Shown here: positions 22,788 to 35,394 of the stretch, in pieces
How positions within the stretch are numbered: the stretch's first letter is position 1
Layout: each line of letters begins with the position of its first letter
Source of the DNA: Phlegmacium glaucopus
Lineage: Eukaryota; Basidiomycota; Agaricomycetes; Agaricales; Cortinariaceae
Direction of reading: 5' to 3'
Length of the DNA stretch: 64,000 bases
Assembly: GCA_015039465.1 (NCBI GenBank)
Contig: MU130617.1
Location: 231,488-295,487, forward strand
The notes under the pieces: model-generated
Databases searched by the model: none
Seen by the model: the letters and a program-made list of their open reading frames with translations, nothing else
Told to the model about the DNA's origin: nothing
Made by a program: the position numbers and the translations under genes

Positions 22788-25700
22788 GGAGCCATCCAGT
22801 ATATAATTGACACTTGGAGGATTATACCGCTGCCAGCCTAGAGATAATTAGAATTAAAATTAACATCACACATAATGATCTATTTACCATTATAGATAAC
22901 TGGAGGAGTATACTCTCCGAGTGTTCCTACCTGGCTTTTGGGAGTAACATTACGAAGAACAGGCATGGAAAGCTTGGGGGTGTTGGAAAAAATAGTTGCT
23001 GATGCCCCGGCATTTCTGTCGGTTTATGAAGGATAACTGAGCTGCTCAGTAAATTCAACATAGGCATTATTTGCAGAGCTGAACTTTTTTTTACCCCCCG
23101 CTAATGGTATGTGAAGATCACCTTGATTTCCATAACAGGTCATTCCATGGCAATTTTATTCCCATGCATTGTCCTTTCCCACCTAAATCATCCTGTCCAT
23201 CATACACGGGGGGATGTTCCCTTTTATGGGTACAATGGATTATGAACAGAAAGGCTGTGCCGCCCTTGTCCAACAATGGTGAAAAAGTGAGGTCGATAGA
23301 AAAAAAAAATTTGTCCAAGCTAAGGGACGACGAGAAGGATCTGAATTTTTAGATTCCACTACCTTCTGGAAACTTTGTGTTGGGGTCCACTTCCAAAACA
23401 CCCAACAAGATAACTGTTGCATTTGTTTCGCCAATAAAATGTTTGGTTAAAGAGAAAATTTGAACACTTTGATTCTACATGGCAAGATAACCCAACATAA
23501 GCTCTCTCGTTTGTAAGGAGGGCTTTCGCGGGCGGTGCGATTTGCACGAAAATCGGCACTTTGAAACCGGTGATCTTTGTTCCTCTTTCAAATCCAATCT
23601 ATGTAGTCGAAGGTGGAAAAAGAAACTGATTTGGGAGATCAGCGAGAGTGAATAATCTTTAAGGAGGTTGGGGTAAAAACCGGAAGACCGTCCTGATACA
23701 TGGAAAAATTAATCTAAGAGCAGTATAGCGGGCTGCGGTATCTAAGCTTAATATAGATGAGATTAACAAGGACAGATCCGGGAAATATTGCGTCAAGTCA
23801 CGGAAAGGATTTGGTAAAGCGAAAATTAAAAGGAATTATTGTAGTGGAGGTAAATGCTGCGAAAAGGGCGGACGAAAAGGATGATAGTATATATAGAGCT
23901 GCCCAGATTTTGACGAGCAGGGAGATCTAGTCCAATATTTGAAGCTTTTTTGAAGGAGCAAAAAAGTTGGTCACAAAATTCTATGTTTAGTTGACTCTGT
24001 CATAACCCATACTTGTCATAACCCATGACCGGTGATAACACACAGTTTTGATCGTCCGCCAGCTACCAGAAGTACACTATAACACCTCTCTTAAAACCCA
24101 TACTCTGTGAAAACCCATGGTTTTTGATGTCAACTGTAGTCGCGCCCACAAATTGATCACGTGCTGCTTCCCACGTCCAACGCGTCTTTTAATTAATGTC
24201 ATGTCCTTTTTCTCTTATCGTAGATCTAGACGCGTTATCCATTGTTGTGTAGTACAAAAGCTATGCGCGCCAAGTCACCGTGCAAGAAAGCGAAGAAACG
24301 TGTTGATTTACGATTTTCGGCACCAGTTAAGCTACGGAACTGCTGCCTAGAGATGTATTTGGGTGATCGGCACGAGTTCAGATGCCGTTATACTCGATAA
24401 TAGCCGCGTTGCACTACCAATGGCGGAGCCAGAAGTTTTCCGAGGTCTTTTAGAGGCCGGCGTGTCTGGGTTTTCGTCATTTGGCCCTTTTTGGCCCTTT
24501 TTTTGATGGGCGTGGTATTTGGAACTTGCTGGGGTCGATAAACGAGTGTGGTGAAGATGTATGGAGCTGCTGTGCCGTAGGGTAGTGCTGGAGTGTATGT
24601 ATAATACCGTATATGTTTGTTGCCAGGTAGTAGGGAATTGTGGTGCTGTGCCCCAAAGAGTAGTTTCTAGTATTAAATTCTAGATGCCATATTGGGGTGT
24701 TTCGTTGAGCGATGGAGACCAAAACACCATTGAATTCTCAATAATTAAACGACGCGACGGCACGCGTCCTCATCACATGATATTTGTGTGGGCATTTCTG
24801 TTGCGCGTTGATTATTTGGTCCGATGTGACAATGAGTCACCTCAGGAAATTCGGTCCGAATACTGTCAGTTCCAGGCTGTGTAAAGTAGCATTAATATTA
24901 TATATACAGCATTTACAGGGACTTGTAATAATATGGTTTACACAATTTTTTCTTGCAGTGCAGCGTTATGATGTGACCACTTGTCAATCAAATTTAGCCG
25001 AATGGGGTCCGATTGGGCTTTCCGAGAAAGTAGATGGCAAGGAGGTCGAAAAAAAAATACTGACTTAGTTAATTTTGCAGCGGAAGTGGTCAGCGAAGGT
25101 ACCGTTTGGAGGTCGGTGACAAGACTCTCCTGGCTCAGACCCATCTGCATAAATCCCGGCAATGATATTGGACGAGTTCACAAAACTCACCGCTTTCAGT
25201 AATTTCTCACGTATATTCCTCTGAGCGAAGATTTGTGCACCGATTATTTTTGAGCATGATGAGGATCTTGTAAGCCGATGGTCAGGTAGATGGAAGGAGA
25301 TCGGTACATGAATCAATGAAAAATAGACCCATATGAAGAAAAAAACAACCAAAAAACGGCGGAACTCGGAAAACACACTATTTTTAAGAAGGGGGTGCGG
25401 AGGGTCAGCCAGATCCACGAAAAAATAGTGAGTGTTGGCACAAATTCCAAATTCCGCCACCTCCTTGGTAGATGGTCGGATCTTGGCTTTCAAGTAGCTT
25501 CACAGTATTACTATAGGGATGCGTGGGTCAGTCACATCAAACGCTGTTGCGAATTTTCTGTGCAAAACATATTGCAAGACCCTGTAGATATTTCAATAAC
25601 ATGTTAGAAAAAAAATAATATCCACAATTTTCTTTTGAAAGCAATTTGAAAGATGACAACACCAGTGGATCTAATTTGGGCATAGACCCTTGTCACGAGG

Positions 25701-27493
25701 GTGACGTTACAAATAGCTACGAACCGATTGGCCGTTTCGTTTGAAAACGACTGTAGTACATAGTACAGTTTGAGTTTACAGATAGAGAAAAGCCAAAGGA
25801 AGAACGGGAGAGTGGAGGACGCCGTTTCCACAGAAATGAGCTTGAGAAGGCGGTGAGGTTGAATAGTAAAGAAAGAGGCGCAGATTTTATATATAGCCGT
25901 GGGCTTCAATTTGTGCGTTTTAGATATCGCGCCCACCAGTTGACCAGGATCGTAGGCTAAAGTGCTACAGGAGGCCGACTCTGAAGGCGATTGAGAAGTT
26001 GTACTTGGGTGGCGGGCTCTTGAACTCTGCAACGAACACGATGCATTGGACGTCTCTCGGTGGGTGTCCGTGGCGTTGACCTCACCTTTTGTCCTTTTAT
26101 CTTGCTTTGGGATTTCGCTGCGGTGGTCCTCTGCACAACTTGGCTGCATAGTCAGACCGATAAGTATTTCTGCTTCAGACGATTTGAATGCGGAAGGGTA
26201 TATACTATATGCACTCATATGGCCGTTGGCGACAGGGTCTATATGACCAGCGTTTTCAAACAGACTCTTCACACTCGGTCCTACTCCAGCCTACTCAGTC
26301 GTGAAGATCCTTGGCTTGATACGTTAGAAAAGGAGAGTCCCACCCTTCCCGACTCTTATCAAATTCAGTCAGGGCCAACCCGACCCACGACCGAAGCAAC
26401 ATGGTTCAAACACTTACATACTTGACATTCGAACCAGGATTACCTTCATGATAATGTGTACAACTTGAATTGGCAGATGTGCGGCCACCAGCGACATAAT
26501 TGAAGCCAGGCGGGAAGTATATATCCGATGAGGACGTCAGGTGAGGACCAACCTCGACAAGTAATCTAACCTCTGGATACTCAAATGGACCATCATAGTT
26601 TTAACAAGCGGGTTTTCTACAGTCAGGATTCTACAACGACCGTAACACGCCCAATACACATCACGCACGCAAGGGGTCCCAGGGGGGTAATCTTTGCCAA
26701 AGTGACGAAGGCACAACAATCAAACCTTTAAAATCCATGGTGACAGGATCAAGATGCTTCAAGATGGTGTCGGTCCTTTGCGGCGTGCTCCGTCTTCGGG
26801 ATTGGCATTCAAAAAGCCTTTTTGCCTGTGTTCTGGTTACCGGCCAGGGTATTCCTCAACGGAGATGAATCTGTCAAGAGATCTACACGGGCGGGTCAAG
26901 GTCTGTCAAGGTCTTTGTGTTAAAATTGGTCACCACACGTTCCAGAAAACGCCCTGACATAACCAAGAGTGAACGTCATTGATATCCTTTGATATCACAA
27001 GTACATATCTGCACAGATGCCGATGCTTAAACCACGCTTGTCCACATGGATTTGTCGACAGCCCACTTAAGCTGTGAAAAACTCCGCTTTCAACATGATC
27101 TGATCGATCCACGATGGCCACCGATTATGGTCGATATCTCACTTCGAGGGGTGATATTAGTGAGTGGTAAATATCCGACGCTACAACTTTGAAGATATAC
27201 TGATTGCTGCAGTTGAACTTCATTAATCGAGAGAAATGCCAATTTCTAGGTCACCAGTGGACTGGTGGCAACATTTCGAACTTTTCCGAACACGCATCTG
27301 GCTACTGCCATGCCCGTTTTTCGTAACGTTAATCCTAATCGCCAGTCAGGAAGACTTGGAAACCGGACGCCGGTTATCTATGGTAGATAAATATATAATT
27401 TATATTTCACACTGATCTCATTTTCTGATCCATTACTCTAGGTGAAGACTGGCCTACAGGTGGACGCATTAATTATTTACTCAGCGGCGGACA
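22788..27493. other. Gene-poor region between two HMG-box copies
   Basis: No convincing gene in 4.7 kb. At 23994-24125 runs of AACCCATA resemble the pogo-like MITE interior, probably a worn copy. At 25525-25590 a segment (CACATCAAACGCTG...TGCAAAACATATTGCAAG) matches one terminal repeat of the Tc1-like MITE at 41560. On the minus strand, 26520-25900 stays open in one frame for about 200 codons (it includes HMSAYSIYPSAFKSSEAEIL) without an ATG or a known domain, and may be a fragment of a lost gene. Confidence 0.45.
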
Positions 27494-28536
27494 TTGGATA
27501 GCTCCTTCTCTCGGCGTCCAACTTCAACCTTCTCGTCGTCATCATCATATACTGTCCCTCAGCGCCATCGTTCTTATCCCCATTCTCGTCAACAGGAGCC
27601 CAGACCCTACGCCCCTTCCGAGCAATGTCAATCATCAACAATCAATGCCTCGTCTCCTCCCCTCAGGAAAGTCACAGCCGCCGCTGCGAACCTCCTCGCA
27701 ATGCCTTCATCATCCTCCGTTTTTTTTTCAGCAATGGCTGCGCATCTACAGGCGAGGGTCAACAGAACGAGTTGAGCAAGCAGGCAGGGAAGGTCTGGAA
27801 TAAGATGACAGAGGAAGAGAGAAATCCCTTTATTGTTCAAGCTAAAAATGAGAAGAAGTGGCATCAGGCAATCTATCCCCATTACACCCACTGTCCTGGA
27901 CGTGGCGCTGCTGGACGAATGGGAAAGTCGGTTATCAAGAACATCAGTAGACCGAAAAGAAAGATGTCTGCCACATCTTCAAGCACCTCCGAATCTACAT
28001 TTCCCGAAGATCCTTTAACTGTACACGCTCGGAGACCCGTGTAGCTGCACAACGTGCTGTCGAAAAAATTCTTCAACCCTAATCTAGTCCTATGTTCCCG
28101 ACCTCCGAAAATTTGGAGCTCGTGTATCCAGAACCCGACACTTCTGCTACTTATGTACCAACAACTGATTGGGCTCCCAAAATTGACGCCCTTGCTGAAA
28201 AGAATGCCCTTGTGCGAACAGTTGGTATTCCAGTTGTCGAGTCGGCTCTAACCAAAACGGAGGTGAGTTCCTGCTGATAGCCGATTTCTGTGAGTATCTA
28301 TACTGATATCACAATTGCAGGAACCTGAGCCTCAATTTGATTTCACTATGCAACCTCCACATCTTGATAGTATTCCTGAGCAATCTGGATTCAAATATCA
28401 CTACGATTCCACTGCCATGCTTGCGTATCTCCCTCCCATACCTAACACCAACGACGATATGGGCGCGCTGGAGATATGCCGTCACTGTTCTCCCAACTTT
28501 CTTGTCTTCCTGCTGATCCTCCTGCCGTACGCATGA
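27494..28536 (+). pseudogene. Decayed HMG-box paralogue
   Basis: This is a second, damaged copy of the HMG-box gene at 21691-22787. The N-terminal part (SRQQEPRPYAP, INASSPP) aligns in one frame with SRQEPEPC and INASPLPP of the intact gene; the box itself (PPRNAFIILRFFF, QNELSKQAGKVWNKMTEEER) is in another frame because of a base lost near 27660 and a short deletion that removes the GHIPR stretch. The frame then stops at 28044, while homologous sequence (NLELVYPEPDTSATYVPTTD) continues in a third frame. The intron is at the same place in both copies, and both second exons start GAACCTGA (28321 here). No ATG precedes the first frame. An ATG at 27625 could still give a 139-residue product with most of the box, so residual function cannot be excluded. 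Confidence 0.75.
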
Positions 28537-29241
28537 CAATCCTTATGTTTTCTTGTGCGATAGCAACACCAGTGAAGTCTGGCCACTTGAATCCACGGCT
28601 CATCATGCTGAGACACCTCGAATGCAACGTCCCCGGTCACCTATGTTTTCTGTTCAGTCGGAGACTTTATGGGTTCAGCTTTGAGGCATTATGATGGGAC
28701 TTGTCGCTTTTCAAGCTCAGTCCTCATCATTACGTTTCATTGATAAGTTATTCTCCATCGCTCACCCCTCGACTACTGTATTTCTTCTGAGAACAACAGG
28801 CATTATCTCCATCCACCATCCCTGTCCATAACATATATAGACCCCTCTACATGCACTGCGAGTATTTGATTATTAGATTTGAAAAAGCTGTAAAGGGCTA
28901 TATTCCTAGCTATTAATGTACTCATGTGCCTGAACCAATCCAGAACCCCGAGCGCAGCTTGCTGACAAAGATGAACCATGGGCAAATGTGAACGTTTGAA
29001 ATTGACGGCCTGTTATTAGGTTTCTGTGGTTCTATCATTCCTCCTGATCTTGTGGGGAACCGTGTAGACCTGGAAAACACACATGCTGTCGGTTTGAGCC
29101 CATAGCACTTTGATATCATCATCATAACCTGTGCTACCGGTTACTGGTATAGCTGTGCATTCTACTTATACCTGTACCGGGATACACCCGTTGACAAAAC
29201 ATCACGATTCCAACGCCAATCGTTCGCTTTCACATCCATCC
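28537..29241. other. Intergenic region upstream of the EH-domain gene
   Basis: I see nothing that can be supported as a gene or repeat. It should contain the promoter and leader of the EH-domain gene; no clear TATA box is visible. Confidence 0.5.
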
Positions 29242-31917
29242 ATGTTATTGAAGGCTTTCTCTGCTTCTGAAGATGAAATACAACTAGCCAATCAAATTCT
29301 CCTCCTCTCTGACTGTCATAAAGGTGGTGCGCTAAAGCCAGATGCAGCAATCGATATTTTCAAGAGAAGTGGTCTATCATATATCATCCTTCGTGATATA
29401 TGGAACATGGCAGACGAGAATGCAAGTGGAGACCTCACGATACACGAATTGGCGGCCGCTATCCGCCTGATGGGATGGGTACAGGCAGGGGAACTACTTG
29501 AAGCGTCTTTGTTAAGTAAACGTGCGTTAGTGGTCTCAGCGTCTTCATACATAACTCATTTATCTTCATATCAGCTGGTCCTCTTCCCACCCTCGACGGA
29601 GTCACAGATGGGGTTGGAAAACGTAATGATAACCTCCGAACGGCTCGGTTTCCGCCAGTCAATCATGACGACGTGCGCCATTATAAACGGTCTTTCAATG
29701 CGGCTGGTCCTCTTGGTGGTTTTCTGGATGGTAGGCGGTTCTAATTCTCTCTCTCTCGATGTGATACTGACCCTCTAGCAGGAGACATTGTGTTGGAGAT
29801 CTACATGACATCGAATCTCTCTTATGGCGATCTATGGAAAATACGGTGGGTTTGATCAAAGTCCTTCCAAGTTCTGATTTTATAAACCGTATTTGAACAT
29901 ACAGAAAACTTGTGGATGTTACAGAACGAGGAGCGCTAGATTTCCGCGAGTTCGCTATGGGAATGTACCTCATCCAAGCTCTTCAGTCATGTTCCGTGGT
30001 CTCAGTCCCTTCTACGGTCCCACCAGAGCTCCATGAGTTATTCTCAGATCCAACTCTATTTGATTTAAACACTAAATCTCAACGACCATCACATTCACAT
30101 CGATCTAAGACCCCATCAATACACTCATCACCTTCACGGTTGCATATCTCACCCTCTGCACCTGGAAGCAACATACCTCTGATTCCATTACATTCCCCTC
30201 CTGCAAATGACTTTTGGGATGTTCCACCCACCGAAAGGGCTGAAGCTGATGGTCATTTCCATAAGCTAGACCTCGATCGCAATGGGTACATTGAAGGAAA
30301 AACGGCTGCAAATTTTATGTTGAGCTACAGGCTTTCATCAGCAGACCTTGCTCATATATGGTGCGTTTGATAGACAAGCATGTACTGTTATTGAACATTG
30401 ATCCACTACCTCACCCCAGGAACTTAGCTGATCTGAATGGCGACAATCGCCTAACAAAAGACGAGTTTGCTGTGGCCATGTATCTCATTAACCGAAAAAC
30501 GGCTGGCGAAGAAATTCCCGCGAGCCTTCCGCCATCTTTGGTTCCGCCCTCTATGCGATCCAAAGGCAATTCTTCTTCACCCACGCCGTTGTCGCCCAAG
30601 CTGCTTGCTAAATTCAAATCGCCGCCCCCACCTCCTCCAAAGCGCCGGTCGTCTCATGGGAAACATAGTTCTTCTGTTGGATCCGGCTTGCTTTCTCCCA
30701 GTTCAACCATCTCGGAGCATTTACCCCGTTTAAACCACCCTACACCTCCACTACCCACAACCTTAGTGAGGTCTCCAACGTTGCTAACTGGCTTTTCTAC
30801 CTCACATCTTAGCCCATCATCCAACCCTCCTGAAGTCGCTTCACCATTCGAAGACCCAACAAATGGCGTTTCAACAACTAGACATCATTCTCCTCTACGG
30901 GCGTCTAAACCGCTCCCTCCTGATAATTCAAACAACGAAGCGCTGGAAGAGTTTAAAAAGGAAACATCACGATTGACACTCCAAGTTGAGAGTCTGCTTT
31001 CTCAACTCACGGCTCAGAATAGCCTCCGGGATGCCAACGAAACTTTGCGGAACGAGAGGGACTCACTCAAAGCTCAAATGCGGGAAATGGAACGAACCGT
31101 TTCAGAGGTTCTATCGGCGAATGACCAGAATGGATCACAGGAACAATATATCCAGGAAATCGGTCGATTGTCGACAGAGCTTGCAAACAAGGAAACACAG
31201 CATGAAAGTACTCAGAGGATGTTGGCCGTACTGACTGAAGACGACAAGGAACTCAGGCAACAACTGCGTGAATCGCAAGCTGCAACAATCAAGGCCAAAA
31301 ATGAAGCTGAAGATCTTCGGCGAAACGTAGCTTCTCAGGAGAGACAGATAACTGAACTTCAAACACGACTATCAGATATGGGGAGGGCGATGGCAGAAGA
31401 ACCGGGGTCAAAAGGTGATAATCGCGAGCTACGGGTCCTTTTCCGAGATGTCACCCGGGAGAATGAGAGCCTCAAGGGCCAAGTACGGGATATGCAGAAG
31501 TCTATGGAACAACTCCTATTGTCGACCAAATTCCATGCCAAATTTGACGAGGTGGAAAGAGAGAATCGGAGGTTGAAAACTCACATCCAAGAACTAGAAA
31601 TGCTAGCCACCCAGTTACAATCCTCCGACAGCAATTCAGCAACTCAGCGACAACAAAATCAACAGGCTTCGGAAGAACTAGCAAGAGAAAATGAAAGACT
31701 TGTAGTTCAATTGACGACGGGGCATCGCGCTTTTGGTGAATTCCGGACTAGCAGCGAAACCAGGATCGAGGAGCTACAACAGAAGCTTGCGACGATGGAA
31801 CATGAAAATAATCGACTCAAAATGGAAGTTGTAAATTCGTCAGAGGGTCAGGGACAACGCCAAGAAGATAATGTGCCGCCCCCGGCCTATGATGATGGTT
31901 TCAACATTCCACCATAG
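29242..31917 (+). CDS. EH-domain endocytic scaffold, Ede1/Eps15-like, 817 residues
   Basis: Adaptor of early clathrin-mediated endocytosis: EH domains bind NPF peptides and the coiled coil drives self-assembly at the plasma membrane. Exons 29242-29521, 29575-29730, 29782-29845, 29905-30360 and 30420-31917 join in frame to 817 residues. EH1 spans about residues 8-95 (DIWNMADENASGDLTIHELA), EH2 about 105-200 (LWKIRKLVDVTERGALDFRE), EH3 about 270-350, with a complete EF-hand loop DLDRNGYIEG and DLNGDNRLTKDEF. A Pro/Ser-rich linker with PPPPPPKRR follows, then a coiled coil from about 490 to 800 rich in Glu, Gln and Lys. The linkage SKPGPLPTLDG after EH1 is typical of fungal Ede1. It is shorter than typical Ede1 and I see no C-terminal UBA domain, so it may be a short Ede1 or a separate EH paralogue. 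Confidence 0.85.
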
Positions 31918-33295
31918 AGACAGATAGAGACCAGTTCCCTGACGCCAACCCCACCCGATGACGAGTTCGAATCGGGCCCAGGGCGCTGGGTGGATCCCGG
32001 ACCGATATGCTATGCTTTCCTACGCTTTCCTATCTATGACCTCCCAATGATGTGATTGTACAAATCGCTACTACAACGAGTAGCACCGGTTCAAGCTCCT
32101 TTGGCAATTGGGTCCGACAGCTTCTCACAGGATTTATCTTATTCAGACAACCCGCAATCCTTGTCATGAGGCTCGCCCCATTGTCTTATATACGTGCTGC
32201 CGGGGGCTGGCGCATTGGTTGTTCTGTTATTCAAAACAGTTTATGAAGAGGGAGGTTTTTTTTTGCATTATTTATGGATGCTACTTTATTCGGATATCAT
32301 CGTTCTATCCCGAACTTTCAAATTTGCCCTCATGCAGTACTCATAATTTATCGACAGTTCTTTCAGTATATGTAATGTATATATTTATAAATGCAAAGAA
32401 ATGAATTAAAGTGAGCGTTTGTGCTGCAGAGCTTTTGACGCGTCCGCCCACTGCGCCCAGTGGGTCGCAGCATTGGACCATTAGAGGTACATCTCAGAGG
32501 ACGGTGCACCTTTCTTTTGGATGATTGGACAGTAGCCAAATTGAAAGAACCACTTCACCATTGACATCGACCTTGCAGAATTGAGGATGAAGCTGAAGGT
32601 TGGTGCTTGGAATTTGAAATCTCCCATAGCCATTGAATTCAGCAGTACCAATACACCATGCCACTAGCTACCCTCACCGAGGGAACGTTGCGTCTACACC
32701 ATGCAGGATGTTGACGATGACGGATACATACCTCTTAAAAAAAAGCAATGCGTAAGTAAAACATGACGCATAGGATGAAAAGCCTCATGGCCCGGACCTT
32801 TTTATCACAATCTTAATCTGGAGGATGGCAGATTATAGATCGTCCATTGTTGGCTAGATGGGGTCTGGGTATTTCCGCTGCCAGGTGGGCGAGTCGAAGT
32901 ACGACAAAGAGTTCAGGGGAACCACTTAATAGTTCCATGGATATAATGAAGCTTTGAATCAATGTAGCATCATCGAGATGTGACGAACTAGACATGCAGA
33001 TTACGGTAAGTTCTTTTAATTACCGTTCGCTAAAAGAAGTATATAACATTAGAAACGGATTTGGATCGTACAAATACGAATAGATACGAATTTTCAAGGA
33101 GCATATTATACGTCGATTTATGATACCTGTGGGAAACGACGGTTAGCTGTAGAAATTGAGCCATGATGATGAAAGTAACTCACAGTTATCAGACATGTGT
33201 AACTCCAGAGCGAGACTAGTAGCATTTGTTACATGAAATGAAAATGTAAAGGCATTGGAAACAAAGTAAAATCCCAAAAGCAAAGGGAAAAAAGA
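31918..33295. other. Intergenic region between convergent genes
   Basis: The EH-domain gene and STN1 converge on this 1.4 kb, so it holds two 3' UTRs and terminators. Nothing else is supportable; a 60-codon frame at 32813-32995 on the minus strand has no recognisable sequence. Confidence 0.5.
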
Positions 33296-35315
33296 TCAAA
33301 CCGTAACATCCCACGAATCTTTCCCAGTCTTCCAAACCCTCCCTTCCTTCCTCAACACATCAAGCGCATCCTTTACAGTCCAGTCACCTAAATACCGCCA
33401 CCTATCATCATCCTTGCGCATAAACGCCAAAATGTCTTGTACAGTCGTCCCAGCATACGGTTTGTCCATCTTTACCTGGCGATCTGATAATACTTTGACG
33501 GCAGCCTCGATGTAGTCTGCCGAGAAACCGGGTGTTAAAGAGATGTAGGCTTCTTCGTCAGGGGAAGGATCAGAGAGATCTCCATCGTCATCGATATCTT
33601 GGTGTCTGTTCTTCGAGTGTGAGGTCGTTGTTGTCCCAAACAATGTGCTTGGATCGCCAGAAGTAGAATTGGGGTTCGTAACGGATTTCCATAGTCTAGT
33701 GGTATTGGCGACCGAAGCATTCGGGCATTTTCGAACGGGTCCGTCCCAGAGGACGATACACCCTTCCTTAAGTAGTTGAATGATAGCCCACTGGAAGAGT
33801 CTTTTCATCTTGGGCCCAGCTTTATCCAGCAGAATGGCGGACGAAGCCTGTGATTTAGACTTGAGCATTCCCGCTTCCTTTAATTTCCTCCTTTCTTCGC
33901 GTAATCGTCTTCGGGTTACAGCTTGAACGACTCTTGAAGCAAGAAGAGAGAGTTCGGGAACTCGGCGTAGATAGGATAATGAAAACCCTTGTGGACCCGT
34001 GTCAGGTGTCGAAGAAGGATGCTGGGCATAGGCTGATGAAGAAGCCACAGAACTACCGAAATCGGGCTGTGGTATACGAGGACGAGGGGTCGACTCTAAT
34101 TGATGTCGAGAACGCTTAGGGCGAGGTGTTTCGTTAGTGTAATCAAATCGTGGCAGTTTAAATGGTCTAGCAGGCATGTCTGCTATAGAGGTTGCAAAAG
34201 CATCGTCGCAATCATACTCTGATTCTGGGATGTTTGATATTATGGAAGCATGATCCATATAATGTTTGACATAAATTCGAAATGTATTTGAAGTGACATC
34301 TTGCGAGTGTAGTCGGGAAGGATGGCGTAATTTGGGAGGCGATTGCTAGATATAGACGATTCAAGTTGTGCGATTTATTTAGTTATTGGAATGCAAACGT
34401 ACTTTGTGAATCTGTTCTGGTGATTCTGGTTTGACGGGACTAGATGATATTGACGAAGGAGGACTGGAACGAGTAGTTGAGGGAGTTTGTATGACCATGC
34501 CTCGATTCTTGGTTGGCGTTGTAAAAGCAGGTTGATATGTGCGTGGTGGGATGACGAAGGGTTCAATTAAAGAATAAGATGTCCGATGCAACTGACGAAC
34601 AGTTCTCGTATGAACGAGCTCGTCATTTGGAGATCTACATGTCTCTACCAATATAAAATCCGTCACTAGGAGCTAACGGGGAGATATTAAAGGACAGACC
34701 AATTCGATCCACAATGATTTGTCTTGAGTTATACACTACTCGGACCTTGCCTATGACTTGAACAAAGTGACCAACTTTGGCTATAGGTTTCAAAACAGGA
34801 GGTGGTTCCGGTTTTGTTGACAACTCTGACAAGGTACGTTTCGCGTCCACCTTTGGTTGTGTGGGTTGTGGATGACTGCAATCGATAACTGCAGTACCAT
34901 CATCGACTTGAGAAAGAAAAACAGTCAACCTTCCACAAGTCGTGCACACGTAGCTGGATAGCATTTACTCGTGTATATGATCCGTTTCTCGTACACTATG
35001 ACGCCTACAACGATACCGACCAGTTTAACACTGCGACAAGGAACCCGCCCCAGCCAGAAGAAATCGTAATCTTGATGAGGAAACAGTCATTATAGACCCT
35101 CAATATACGAAGTGTTAGAGCATACGATCTTTCTCGTTCTCCCTCAATTGAAGTACATCTCGGATTGAACATGAGGCTATAGCATCTGAGGTCAAAGTCC
35201 ATGCCCATATTTCCTTGATAGATGGCGATACTACAGAGGAGATATGTCTGGTCTTTGAGGGAGAGAGTAGCAGGACAGTCGATGTCTCCGCGCTATTGGT
35301 CAGAGTAAAGCTCAT
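33296..35315 (-). CDS. STN1: CST complex subunit STN1, 596 residues
   Basis: Stn1 is the middle subunit of the CST complex, which caps telomeric single-stranded DNA and recruits polymerase alpha for fill-in. Exons 35315-35126, 35070-34969, 34906-34700, 34644-34403 and 34345-33296 join in frame to 596 residues. An N-terminal OB fold is visible across the first four exons: IWAWTLTSDAIASCSIRDVL, FFWLGRVPCRSVKLVGIVVG, DDGTAVIDC, KVGHFVQVIGKVRVVYNSRQ and an end in ELVHTRTVRQLH. The long last exon has a basic linker and two C-terminal winged-helix-like parts (RLFQWAIIQLLKEGCIVLWD; AFMRKDDDRWRYLGDWTVKD, ending DALDVLRKEGRVWK). This layout, OB fold then wHTH repeat, is that of fungal Stn1. The intron after VDRI uses the acceptor at 34645, which keeps the frame; a nearby AG would not. 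Start codon is 79 bp from that of RAD52. Confidence 0.83.
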
Positions 35316-35394
35316 AGAGTGGAACGGTCATGTGACATATGATATCCTGACTTGGTTCTGACTTGGTTCTGACTTGCTGCTCAACAATATCATT
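35316..35394. promoter_or_regulatory. 79-bp divergent promoter shared by STN1 and RAD52
   Basis: The two start codons are 79 bp apart on opposite strands, so the promoters and 5' leaders overlap or each runs into the neighbour's transcribed region. The interval contains a direct repeat, CTTGGTTCTGACTTGGTTCTG followed by ACTTGCTG (35351-35379). A shared regulatory site is an inference. Confidence 0.5.

Noticed and set aside
25604..26272. Open frame of 222 codons on the minus strand
   Set aside because: It starts at GTG, not ATG, the last 100 codons look like intergenic translation, and no family is recognised. I mention a possible gene fragment in the region entry but do not call a gene.
21691..28536. 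A mating-type locus, suggested by two HMG-box copies
   Set aside because: There is no homeodomain gene pair, pheromone precursor or pheromone receptor in the window; HMG-box factors alone do not define mating type in Agaricomycetes.
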